NCBI GenBank assembly: GCA_008690995.1
Contig: VRMN01000009.1
Coordinates: 719,100 to 783,099 of the forward strand
Direction of reading: 5' to 3'
Source: Porphyridium purpureum
Taxonomy: Eukaryota > Rhodophyta > Bangiophyceae > Porphyridiales > Porphyridiaceae
DNA: 64,000 bases
In this document: positions 42,101-51,451 of the stretch, piece by piece
Layout: each line of letters starts with the position of its first letter
Numbering within the stretch: the stretch's first letter is position 1
Made by a program: the position numbers and the translations under genes
Notes under the pieces: generated by a model
The model's input: the letters and a program-made list of their open reading frames with translations, nothing else
Database searches by the model: none
Told to the model about the DNA's origin: nothing

Positions 42101-44434
42101 AGATTTGCTCGGTCCCCATGTGCAGTCAATGCTCGATTCTGCGACATTCAAGGAGCTGCAGAACCAAATTGGTTTGCGCATGGTCAAGGAGTCTATGTCC
42201 ACGCTTTTTCAAGTGCTTCAGACGAACGCCGAACTCGAGGAGGCAGAAAAGCCAATGAAGGGAGTACTTTTGAATAGACTTTTTGTTGGAAATCCAGGCA
42301 CAGGTAAGACCACTTGCGCGAAGCTCTACGGGCGGATGCTGAAGGAGTTGGGACTGCTTTCGAAAGGTGATCTGATTGTGAAGAATCCGAGCGATTTCAT
42401 CGGAAGCGTTCTTGGGGAGTCTGAAAAGAAGACGAGGGCGATTCTTGAGAATTCGAAGGGTTGCGTGCTTTTCATTGACCAAGCGTACGGTCTAGGCCCG
42501 TCGAAAAGTAAGATTGGAGGAATGTCTTGGTCCGAGGACCCATACAAAAGAGCTGTGTTAGACACCCTTGTTGCCGAGGTGCAAGGTGTTCCAGGGGATG
42601 ATCGTTGCGTGTTGATGTGTGGCTACACGAAAGAGATGGACGACTTTATTCGCTATTCGAACCCGGGTCTCAAGCGGCGCTTCCAGGCAGATGAACCATT
42701 TGTGTTCGAAGATTATAATGATACCGAGCTGTGTCAAATTTTACTGAAGATGGCAAAAGAGAAGAAAGTGGTCGTTTGTCCGGAAGCTTTGAGGAAAGCT
42801 GTGGAGCGACTTGCAAAGGACCGCATGAAGCCCAACTTTGGAAACGGCGGAGCCGTGGCGACTCTGATACAAGCTGCCGCCCAGCGGGCTGAGAAACGAA
42901 TGCAGCATTTGGGTCCAGTAGAGCGCGCCGCTGCGAATGAGCTCCTCGCACAAGACTTTGTGCCCGAGCAGGATGAAGCAGCGGCTGCGCGAGCAGCCGA
43001 TCCTTTGATTGTTCTAGATGGGCTCATAGGGTGCAATTCCGTTCGCAATCAGCTAAGCGATATCCAGGCGCTCGTTCGAGACGCCGAGCGTCATGGGCGG
43101 GATCCAATGGAGAGTATAGAGCTGAACTTCAAGTTTGTAGGCCCGCCTGGAACAGGAAAGTCGACTGTCGCTAGGCGCATGGGTGAAATGTTTGAAGCGT
43201 TAGGCCTTCTGGCGGATGGCAAGACGTTTGTGCAGTGCTCGGCCTCTGATTTGCAGACACGGTACGTCGGTCAGGCGGGAAATGTAACACGAGAGAAGTT
43301 TGAAGCGGCGCGAGGCGGGGTTTTATTCATGAAGCTGCGCGAGGCGGGGTTTTATTCATCGACGAGGCGTATCGTCTGTACGACCCCAGCGGTAGGTCAT
43401 TCATGAAGGAGGCAGTTGACGAGATTGTCAACTTGCTCACGGAAGATGCCTTCAAGGGCAAAATGGTGGTCATTTTTGCCGGGTACGAGGCTGAAATTGA
43501 GGAGATGATGAGCAAGGTGAATCCCGGTCTCAAATCGCGTGTGACGCAGACAATCCGCTTTGACGTTTTGGATGCGAGCAACACGTGGCAGTTGCTACAA
43601 ATGCAGCTCAAAAAGGCTGGCAAGCCTTTGGACCACGAGGCCAAGGCGAAAGGCATTGTCTTTGCGGAACTGTTGGTAACCAGCCCTGGATTTGCAAGCG
43701 GGCGTGATACGGACTTGTGGTGCAAGCGCGTACTCAGGGAGTACGTGCGAACAGGTTCGTCGGTTGTCACACAGGGTTTGCTACATAATTCCTTGCGCGA
43801 AATTCTCGAAGAAAGAAAGAATTTTCCGTCTTTGTTGGTCGCAAGTTCGATTCACAGCTCGGACCAAATGGATTCATACGTACACGCTCATGCAGATCTA
43901 GCACGCAGCGCGCCTTTAGCGGCGAGTCCTATGCGCATGGAGAATATGACAGAGGAAGAGGAGCATGAAGGTGAACCGGCGATCGACAACGGTGATGATA
44001 ATGATTCTATTGTGGCCGCTCTGGAAGCCGCCTGCGTGGGGCTTGGGTACGATAAGGACCTTCCAAGCCGCCAAAAGCTCCAGAATATTCTTGCTCTCAT
44101 TCAAGCCGGTGGACCATTCGACGAAGAAATTCTGGAGTATGTTCGCAAAAACACCGGCGCCGACAAGGCCGTCGTTGAGCGCGTTCTACGTGCTCAAGTT
44201 TCGAGCCTTCTCTGTTCCATTTCCGCTCGGAACCGTTTCGAGATTTCCGAAATCTTGAGGCTGGAAGCGCTGGAAGAAGTAGAGCGCGAGAGGGAGCGTG
44301 CAAAGTTGGCTGCGAAGCAGCTGCAATTGAAATCGATTGGTGTCTGTCCCGCCGGATATTCGTGGTGTCCCGAAGGCGACGGCTGGCGATGTGCAGGCGG
44401 ATCGCATTTTATCCATTCATCAAAGTTGAATTGA
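36189..44434 (+). CDS. Giant SF1 helicase, NF-X1 zinc finger and triple CbxX-type AAA+ protein, frameshifted
   Basis: An ATG at 36189 opens a 2405-codon frame to 43406. After a 29-bp duplication, homology continues in the frame 43403-44434 (343 codons), so the intended protein has about 2740 residues. Residues 1-550 are unassigned. The UPF1/ZNFX1-like SF1 helicase has GGPGSGKSFFG near 569, VVIVEEAGEVLEA near 851, GDHQQLRP near 876, TVDNYQGEESRIV near 1077 and NVLLSRARDG near 1112. An NF-X1-type Cys/His cluster follows at about 1185-1240 (CRLRLPCGHDCPLKCH), then a long coiled coil (about 1255-1420). Three CbxX/CfqX AAA+ domains carry Walker A at about 1701 (GNPGVGKTT), 2034 (GNPGTGKTT) and 2318 (GPPGTGKST). 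The second Walker B reads FIDQAY instead of FIDEAY. The C-terminus has a small Cys motif (CPAGYSWCPEGDGWRCAGG). Related fungal proteins share this order. A role in RNA surveillance or element silencing is inference only. Confidence 0.8.
43302..43359 (+). repeat. 29-bp tandem duplication that frameshifts the third AAA+ domain
   Basis: Units 43302-43330 and 43331-43359 are identical except for one base (G 43307, T 43336). The first copy ends at the start of Walker B (GGVLF), so translation switches frame and stops at 43404-43406. Subtracting 29 bases places the downstream 343-codon frame exactly in register. It is either a young mutation or an assembly error. A 29-base intron is unlikely because there are no splice consensus ends. 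Confidence 0.9.
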
Positions 44435-44713
44435 CCGCGAATGAGAGTAGGAAGAAGAATCCAGAGGCAAAACGTGTCATTTGATATTACAGGCTTGGAA
44501 ACAACATATTGAGAGGCAAGGATCGCGCACTTGCAGTGGGTCGCGCCAATCTTTGCGTGCTTGTGGAGCTTCATCATGCCGTTGCGCCGAAATCTTTCAT
44601 TGTTTTCTCAACTGCACCACTTGAGATAAGACAAATGCCACCGCCCCACTGGATTGGTCTCGATTCCAGCTTGCTGCAATGGTGAAACGTGCTTCGTGAG
44701 GTGTTTGTGAACC
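44435..44713. other. Intergenic, nothing recognised
   Basis: 3' flank of the helicase-AAA gene, with no coding signal. Confidence 0.35.
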
Positions 44714-44845
44714 CGGATCGTACCAACCATTGAAAAGTTGAATAGCCCCCTCGAGCCGTATCTTCCCAGGCAAGTGGATAATCCGAGCGAGGCAGCGCTG
44801 CAGGAACGTCAGTTTCGTTTGTTGCGTGACGATTTTTTGTGTCCG
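44714..44845 (+). repeat. Copied fragment of the helicase-AAA gene
   Basis: These 132 bases align without gaps to 37041-37172 (codons about 285-328 of the upstream gene) with 9 mismatches. Orientation is the same. No flanking gene sequence is copied. It stops 4 bases before repeat R1. Confidence 0.9.
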
Positions 44846-44849
44846 CACG

Positions 44850-45115
44850 ATATGGTAGGTTGATGTTAAAAAACATTAAAAAATTGTTTACTCAAGTATG
44901 CTACAAATGTGTCATTCAAGATGGATATTGAATAATAGCCCTTGTTCACAAGCTCACAACGATGTGCTTTGCGTGTGAAACGGTGCTTGTATGGCTGAGA
45001 TATATGACTGTAAGTACCTTTGCAGTGGGTACGCCATTTGCAATGGTGGGTACATGATCCGCAGCCATGGGTCCGGCATCCGCATATGCTGAACCCCTCA
45101 AATCACGGGTGCCAG
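44850..45115. repeat. Unclassified 266-bp repeat, copy R1
   Basis: Starts ATATGGTAGGTTGATG and ends GGGTGCCAG. Very similar to 50716-50981. AT-rich first third, then TGGGTAC / ATCCGCA motifs. R1 is cut on the right by the LTR of copia element 2, whereas R2 continues with other sequence. Confidence 0.85.
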
Positions 45116-45356
45116 TGTTATAGAGCCGTGACTCTAACGCACCCGGTAGGTCCCCTCGGCAATCGACTCTTCACCCGCTTGTCGACGCCCCAACCTTTAT
45201 TACCACTCACGACAAACACTCTTCGCCTAACTAAAACTATCGCAGCCGCCGCAGACGTTTCTGAGATGTCATGCTTGTACGATTCTCCCATGCTGTCACG
45301 TCTCTGACTAGTATTGGCTGCATACGGTTTACCTAGCTCGCGCACACAGCATAACA
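45116..45356 (-). repeat. 3' LTR of copia element 2 (241 bp)
   Basis: Forward ends TGTTATAG and CATAACA form a short inverted repeat. The left end is precise because R2 preserves the uninterrupted target. The right end is inferred from TG...CA ends; there is no second LTR to compare. Confidence 0.7.
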
Positions 45357-45382
45357 CACTCCCAATCGTCATCATGCATCGC

Positions 45383-48367
45383 TCATGGCGACTCCTCGGC
45401 CCCCAGCATCCACGCTCGAAGCTTCTGAAACAATTGACCTTGTACTGGCTTTGTGAGTATATCGGCCCACATAAGTTCCGTCGGGCAATGCTTCAGGTCG
45501 AGCTCCCCTCGTGAAATGCGGTCACTCGTGAAGAAATATCGCAACGCGATGTGCCTCGTTCGAAACGAGTTAGGCCTTCCATTCCGGATGAGTGCCATCG
45601 TTGCTTCGTTATCTTGGTAAAGGACTTTCCGTTTGACATCCACATCCAGCTCTGTCAGGAGAGCCGCTATCCATATACTTTGCCCTATCATATCACTGAC
45701 ACCGACGAGTTCCGCCTCGGTTGAGCTTTTAGTGACCAATTTCTGGCGACTGCTCTTTGCATATACCGCCCCACGGCCAAGAGAAACCACGCAACCGGTA
45801 TGGCTGTGCATGTCACTGTGCACGCCAAACGCTGCGTCAACAAAGATTGATACTTCTACACGACCTTCTGCACATGTTTTCACGCCAAGTCTGAGCACCT
45901 GCTCTCTGGTCCTTGCCAAGTACTTTAAAGCGCGATTCAACTTTGCTTGGTCGTCTGCGTTTGGTGCAATCACTCGCCTCGTTAAGTGAGATGTGACCAA
46001 GAGCAATTCTGGTCGTATTCTTTTGGCGAGATAAAGCAATTTTGCGACAAGAGTGTGAAAGGTGGCTTTCTCTTTTTGGGACAATGACTGACTGTTTGCA
46101 TGTACATCAAACAAATTATCAGTTGCCGGTGTCTTGGCACTCCCCGTTACATTCGCTTCTGACAACAAGCGCTCCGTAAAGGCCGGCATACTAACTTCAA
46201 CGTGTCCCATGTCATCATACCGAAAAACGAGGCCCAGGTATTCCACAGTCTGGTTGATGCACACCTTAAGTCCTTGGTATCTCGCTTTCAACTCGTCGCT
46301 CAAACGTGCTATGTCCTCACAATTCTTTGCAAAAAGTTTGATGTCATCGACATGCACCACCAACCACATGTCGTCTTCTGCTCGCTTAAGAACACAGGGA
46401 TCGTTCACGCACACCATGAAACCAATATCCTGCAGATCTTTGACCAAGTGATTGTACCGCAGCTTCGCTGATGTAATACATCCGTACATGGCTTTCTTTA
46501 GCCGACAAATCATTGTTCCACTTTGTCCAACAGCTTGCTCCAGTTCCGGGTCTATCGCCACCATCACGCTGGATAGTTCCCTGTCAAGACGAACGAAAAC
46601 CTGCGGTCCTTCTTCTGGCATACTTACATTTAGGTACGCTCCAGGAAAGTCTATAGTCGCAACCTTGCGTCGCTCGTGCGCGGCTAAAGCTGCCAACGAT
46701 AGTAGCGCTTCTGTACTGACCGTCGGTGATGCTGAATCAGGGAACAGTTCCCGCTCTTGTCTGTGCCCTCCTGCGACCAGACTTGCCTTGATCTTTACGA
46801 CTTCGTTTGTCTGCGGATTCCCTTTCTCATCAAGTATCATGTGTGCAGGTAAAAGACTGCGCTTTTCGTCGTCTGTTAGCTTTCTTGTTATCGGTTCTAG
46901 CACATCTTTATCCCAAGCAGACATCTGCATCAGCTCATTGATAACTGCACGAAGTCCAGATGTTCCGTACTCCGTATATGCCTTCCGAACTATCGCGCTT
47001 AAACACTTAGACTTTTTTACAAGTCTCCACATTGCTCTGAAGGTTCGCATTTTCTTTGATGAGCGAATGCCAGTGTCATCACAGCTTTGTACGAATCGTG
47101 CTCGTTTCGCACCGCGCGAAGGCACTGGCGGTAATCTTGACGTTGTATCTCTGATAATAAGTGCACTGTCCATTGTGCCATTTGACCGTACTGGGACGTC
47201 CGAGACCGACATATTGCCTAGTTTAATGTCGCCCAGGTCTTGATCATTGCAGGAATCAACCGGATTCATCTCATCGCACATGCCTTCTCTGGGCCTGGGT
47301 TGCACTTGAACATCCCTAGTCCCGCCTGTAGTTTCTGTGTCTTGCTCCATTGGAGGAACTGCAACGTTTTCCGCACTCCCCACTTGTAGAGGCAGTGCTA
47401 GCATGCCCTCGCCACTCCCTGCTTCTGCCGGTAAACAGCTTGTTTCTCTGTCACTCTCGGCTTGAACTGCATGTCGTGGTGTCTCAGCATGCTGAGATTC
47501 GGGTCCTGTTGAAGCTGCGCTCTGTTCTCCGCCGAGCTGCTCTCCTGTTCCACTTATTGGACCAGTATGTGACATACTCAGTGCTCCCTGCGACCTTGGA
47601 TATTCTTGAGCGCTTGCGGTTTCGATTTCGTTCTCGCTGTCCGTCAGGGCATCAGCTTCATTGTCACGTAGCAAAGGTATAGTTCCTTTGAAACCATTCA
47701 AGTAAGATATCACTTCTTCAGGAATACTCAGTTTCTGCCACCGCTGCCTTCTTGTCTCACGCATACTGTTTAAGTTGAGTAAAACCCAACTGCCTTCCAC
47801 GTTTCCAACTGGGTACAATGCAATGCACCCGACAGTACGCGCTTTCAGTGAATTATCCACTTTCGCGCTCTCTGCCTGTACGTAATCGCCAAACTTGAGA
47901 GCCAAGTCTCTCTTCATGCTCGCTTTGACACCTGTCATGCGCGACATAGGTGTTTCAGCGTCATGCCATCCAGTTGTCCCAGGGACAATATTGCACCTGT
48001 GCGTGCTGTACTGAACAAGTTGAGGCAGAAGCTCCTTTGGCAACGCAAATGGCAGGGAATACAATGTCGAGCGGGCGATCTCTTTCACCGTCCTTATCGC
48101 TCTTTCCACCGCAGGGACCGCCTCAGCGCTCGCGGTCTGGTTCAGCAAAATGCCTGTTTCGCTCAATTCTTCGACTATTGCTAAAAGTCCCGACTCGGGG
48201 TCAGTCTTGACGGCCCTTACGTCTATCCTGTGTGCCTTCAAGAATGCAACTTGCTTTTTCATTGCGGCACTCATGTCTTTCGCTGTTTTGCCTTTTACCA
48301 TCGTGGTGATAATGAAATGCATCGGCTTGACAACGGTGATGACAAATGTGTAGCCTTCTAGAAACAT
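45383..48367 (-). pseudogene. Copia element 2 pol (integrase remainder, RT, RNase H)
   Basis: 994 open codons beginning inside the integrase core (MFLEGYTFVITVVKPMHFII; the ATG is internal, not a start). The order is integrase C-terminal part (KTDPESGLLAIVEELSETGI), a long Ser/Glu-rich linker, RT (VVAGGHRQERELFPDSASPT, TIDFPGAYLNVSMPEEGPQV, RLKKAMYGCITSAKL, VVHVDDIKLF) and RNase H (SIFVDAAFGVHSDMHSHTGC, TKSSTEAELVGVSD, NEATMALIRNGRPN), ending ADILTKPVQGQLFQKLRAWM. Copia element 1 lacks the RNase H that is retained here. No stops are present, so the truncation is probably recent. It cannot transpose by itself. Confidence 0.88.
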
Positions 48368-48376
48368 AAGGTTACT

Positions 48377-50715
48377 TTGGTTACGATTTTACTGTCGGAT
48401 CCTTAACCTAAAGATAAACTGCAACGCTACTGTGTTACCGCTGTACCGGAGCAGTGGCCAATGTCGAGAGACATGGTGTGGGCGCCAGGGAGCGGAGGCC
48501 CGAAGAGAGCCATTGCAGTCCCGCCACGGGGATGGCGGGTGCCGAATGCCGCAGAAGCACGGCCTCGGCTGCCGACCGGAAGACGGCCAAGGAAAGGGCC
48601 CGATGGAGAATCATCGAGGCTTGGCCGCGCCGCAGCTGCTTGGCCATCTGGAATGACCCCGCGAGCGAGGCCAGGAAAGGTCGGGCATCGTCGCCCAGGC
48701 GCCCAAAGATGTCCAGCACCAGCGGGCAAAACGAAGTCGGAGCCACCGCCGCAGAGTGAGCGGTGGCGCTGACTGCCGGCGGGCCCGGACGAGCCGACAC
48801 GAGCGAAGTGTAGGCCGACAGCTTGGCCGCAGTCTTGATGCGAATGGCGGAGCCGGGCGTGCGCCGCGCACCTGCCTTGTCCGGCAGGACGACCGAGACG
48901 TCGACGCCGGTCGTGCCAATCAGTACGTCGTACGGCCGCCGAGCCGTGCTGGTGTCGCACACCGCGGGCTCGCGCACGGTCACCAGACCCGCCGCGTGGG
49001 CAAAGTCCCGGAGCGCTTCTGCCACGCGTTCGTGGCGCCCGTAGCGCGAGGGCCCGAACACACAAGCGAGCGCGTGCCGGCCCAGAGCGTCCAGGCGCTC
49101 GCCACAAATGGCACCGGTCGTGGCCGAAATGGCCGGGCACCGAGTCTGCGAAGCAAACTGGGCCAGGCGCGTCGGGAGCCCGAGCATGTGGCGCACCGCA
49201 GCTTGCCACACGTGCGGCCGCATCCGAGTCGCGTGACCTGCCAGAGGTATAGCGCTCGGCATGCTCAGCCAAGCCAGCGCAAACGGAGCGGAGATGCCGT
49301 GCCTTCGGTGGAACTCCCACGTCGTGGTGCCTTGGTCAGAGAGCCAGTCTGTCTGCATTTTGCGGAAAAAGCGACGGCAACTCTGCGTCTGGGACGACAG
49401 GAGTGTTCCGGGAGGCGCATCGTCAGCGGCGACCGGCGCTGGGAGACAAGCCAGAGCCGCCTGATCGCTGTGGAACCGAGCATCCCAGCGCACCAAAGTG
49501 GGTGGCACCACATCATCGGGTACCTGGTCCAAGGCACGCGCGGCTACACGACTGCCTGCCGCGAACGCGAACGGAGCAACGTCGGTGAGCGCGGTCAGGC
49601 CGAGGCCCCCCATTGACAATGGCAAGCGCCATTCGGGTCGGACGTCGGTGCCGTCGAGCCAGTCCGCCGGCGCAGTCCCGACTGTGCGTGCGACGCAGTG
49701 CCGCCAGCCTTCGTCAAAGGAAGCGAGCTCCGCACGGATCACATCGGCCGGCATGGTGCGCGTCAGGTGCGCGAGGCGGCGCGGGCCCACGCTGCCGCGG
49801 AGGAGGTGAAACGCCTCTTCGGAGCACGGCAACTCGGACACGGTGCGAGCCAGGTCGAGGACCTTGCGAGAGAGACGCGCGATGGGCGCCAGTGCACGGC
49901 CTGCACCGGTCGCGTCCAGGGGCACGCCGAGAAGCTCCGCCTCGGACCACGAAGTGACGAGCAAGTCTTGCAGGCCGTCCGGCACATCGCTGCGCGTCAT
50001 CGTGCCCGTCAAGATAAACTCTGTCTTTGCGCGATTGATCGCCAGGCCATGGGCCTGCGCGTCGTGCTCGAAGGCCAGAAGGAATGCAGCCAAGTGCGCT
50101 GGCGTGCCGACGACACAGCCGTCGTCCAAGTACCACACTTGATGCACCTGCGGCGCCGAGAACTGGGCCAAGACGTTTTGCAGGACCAGCGAAAACAAAA
50201 GCGGGCCAAGCGGGTCCCCTTGCTGCACGCCCCGAGCGCTGTACAGCATTTGGGTCCCGAGCCGAAGAGGAGAAGGTGTTGAGTAAGTTGACCGCACCAG
50301 CGGCCACAACTCGGGAAAGCGCGCGTGCACCAAGCGGAGCAGCGTGTGGCGACTGACCGTGTTGAAAGCGTTCGCCAGGTCAACTTTCAGGGCCGCTACG
50401 GGCTCGGACTGCGTTGGCTCGAGCACGGCCATGCGGGTACCCATGATGGCGGCCTCGAGGCCCGACTTGCGGCCTACGCCGAACTGCAGCGGAAGCAGGC
50501 TGTCCACGGCAGCTTGACCTAGGCAGCGGAGCGCAAGCTTGCCGAGCGCGCGACGAAGCACCTCACCCACCGCGATGGGTCGCACGCCGCCATCCTTCTT
50601 GCGCAAAGGAATAAGGCGGGCGTGGTTCCAGAGCGCTCCGGCCTGGCCCTCGAAGCCACGACGAACGAGTGCCTGCGACACTCGCAGCAGAGCCACTTGG
50701 ACCTTGGAGCCGGCC
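48377..50715 (-). mobile_element. Non-LTR retrotransposon copy 1 (REL-endo type), 5'-truncated
   Basis: Nearly identical to the left 2.3 kb of copy 2 (60331-64000). The 3' ends agree (minus-strand terminus ...CGTAACCAA), with no poly(A). The 5' end stops abruptly inside the coding region at 50715, where repeat R2 begins. 5' truncation is typical of target-primed reverse transcription. No target duplication could be found because the two flanks differ. Confidence 0.87.
48435..50715 (-). pseudogene. Reverse transcriptase/endonuclease fragment, non-LTR copy 1
   Basis: 760 open codons; the ATG at 50717 is created by the junction and is not native. It contains RT motifs GGVRPIAVGEVLRRALGKLA, LKVDLANAFNTVSRHTLL, GVQQGDPLGPLLFSLVLQN, the catalytic WYLDDG, and AINRAKTEFILTG. 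A CCHC-type finger follows (CGERLDALGRHALAC), then a restriction-like-endonuclease-like motif RRPYDVLIGTTGVDVSVVLP. The C-terminal 40 residues differ in frame from copy 2 because of two small indels (48503-48506 and 48592-48594 regions). The N-terminal third is missing. Confidence 0.85.
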
Positions 50716-50981
50716 ATATGGTAGGTTGATGTTAAAAAACATTAAAAAATTGTTTACTCAAGTATGCTACAAATGTGTCATTCAAGATGGATATGGAATG
50801 ATAGCCCTTGCTCACGCGCTCACAACGATGTGCTTTGCATGTGAAACGGTGATTGTATGGCTGAGATATCTGACTGTAAGTACCTTTGCAGTGGGTACGC
50901 CATTCGCAATGGTGGGTACATGATCCGCAGCCATAGGTCCGGCATCCGCATATGCTGAACCCCTCAAATCACGGGTGCCAG
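50716..50981. repeat. Unclassified 266-bp repeat, copy R2
   Basis: Matches R1 (44850-45115) base for base over most of its length, including ATATGGTAGG at the left end. Here the left neighbour is the truncated non-LTR copy 1 and the right neighbour is unrelated sequence. Confidence 0.85.
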
Positions 50982-51084
50982 CAGAACTTCTACCCTAGAG
51001 GTACAGTATCTTCATACTGGGGACGCGGTATCCGCTTATGATGGGCGTGCCAGCCGCAGCATGTGTACAGTCACGCGAAACATG

Positions 51085-51184
51085 GTGGAAACGTGATTTG
51101 CAGGGTGGGTACGTGATCCGCAAGGTGGGGACGCCAGCCGCAAGGTTGGTACGCGAGCCGTAAAGTGGGTACGTGATCCGCATG
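51085..51184 (+). repeat. 20-bp tandem repeat, five copies
   Basis: Units such as GTGGGTACGTGATCCGCAAG start at 51085, 51105, 51125, 51145 and 51165, with divergence between units. Related single motifs (GGTGGGTACATGATCCGCAG) occur in R1 and R2, so the array may have grown from the end of the R repeat. 51185-51451 is the leader region of the RecQ-like gene, with nothing else seen. Confidence 0.8.
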
Positions 51185-51451
51185 TTGGGTCGAGTTAAAA
51201 AGTGTACCCCTAGTATCCATTTTACTACTGAAACCGAAGTGTGCTTAATCGCGTTGCGTAGGACCGAGCCAATCACAGCAAAAGTTTTCTTATTACATAC
51301 ACCTACATGATTGCATTCGTATTTTTACCAGAGCGGAGTAGTTTTCGCGCCACAACAAACAGAAGTTTTGTCGGGAGTGGGATGTGGGTATCCGGCCGTA
51401 CGAAGTGCGCGGATGGCGGAAGCGAGCGTGGGGCCATTTTGATCAGGTCGG

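Larger units (their letters stand above)
45116..48376 (-). mobile_element. Ty1/copia element 2, 5'-truncated
   Basis: Minus-strand element with a 3' LTR at 45116-45356 and pol to 48367. Gag, protease and the integrase start are missing. The break at 48376 coincides with the 3' end of non-LTR copy 1. Its LTR inserted into repeat R1 after GCCAG. Confidence 0.85.

Noticed and set aside
43302-43359. The 29 extra bases as a tiny intron
   Set aside because: The segment is a direct duplication, lacks GT-AG ends in the required register, and no other introns are seen in the window.
48756-49616. Long plus-strand frames opposite the non-LTR element (repeated at 60707-61567 and 62858-63892)
   Set aside because: They are antisense shadows of a GC-rich reverse transcriptase frame, with no domain of their own.
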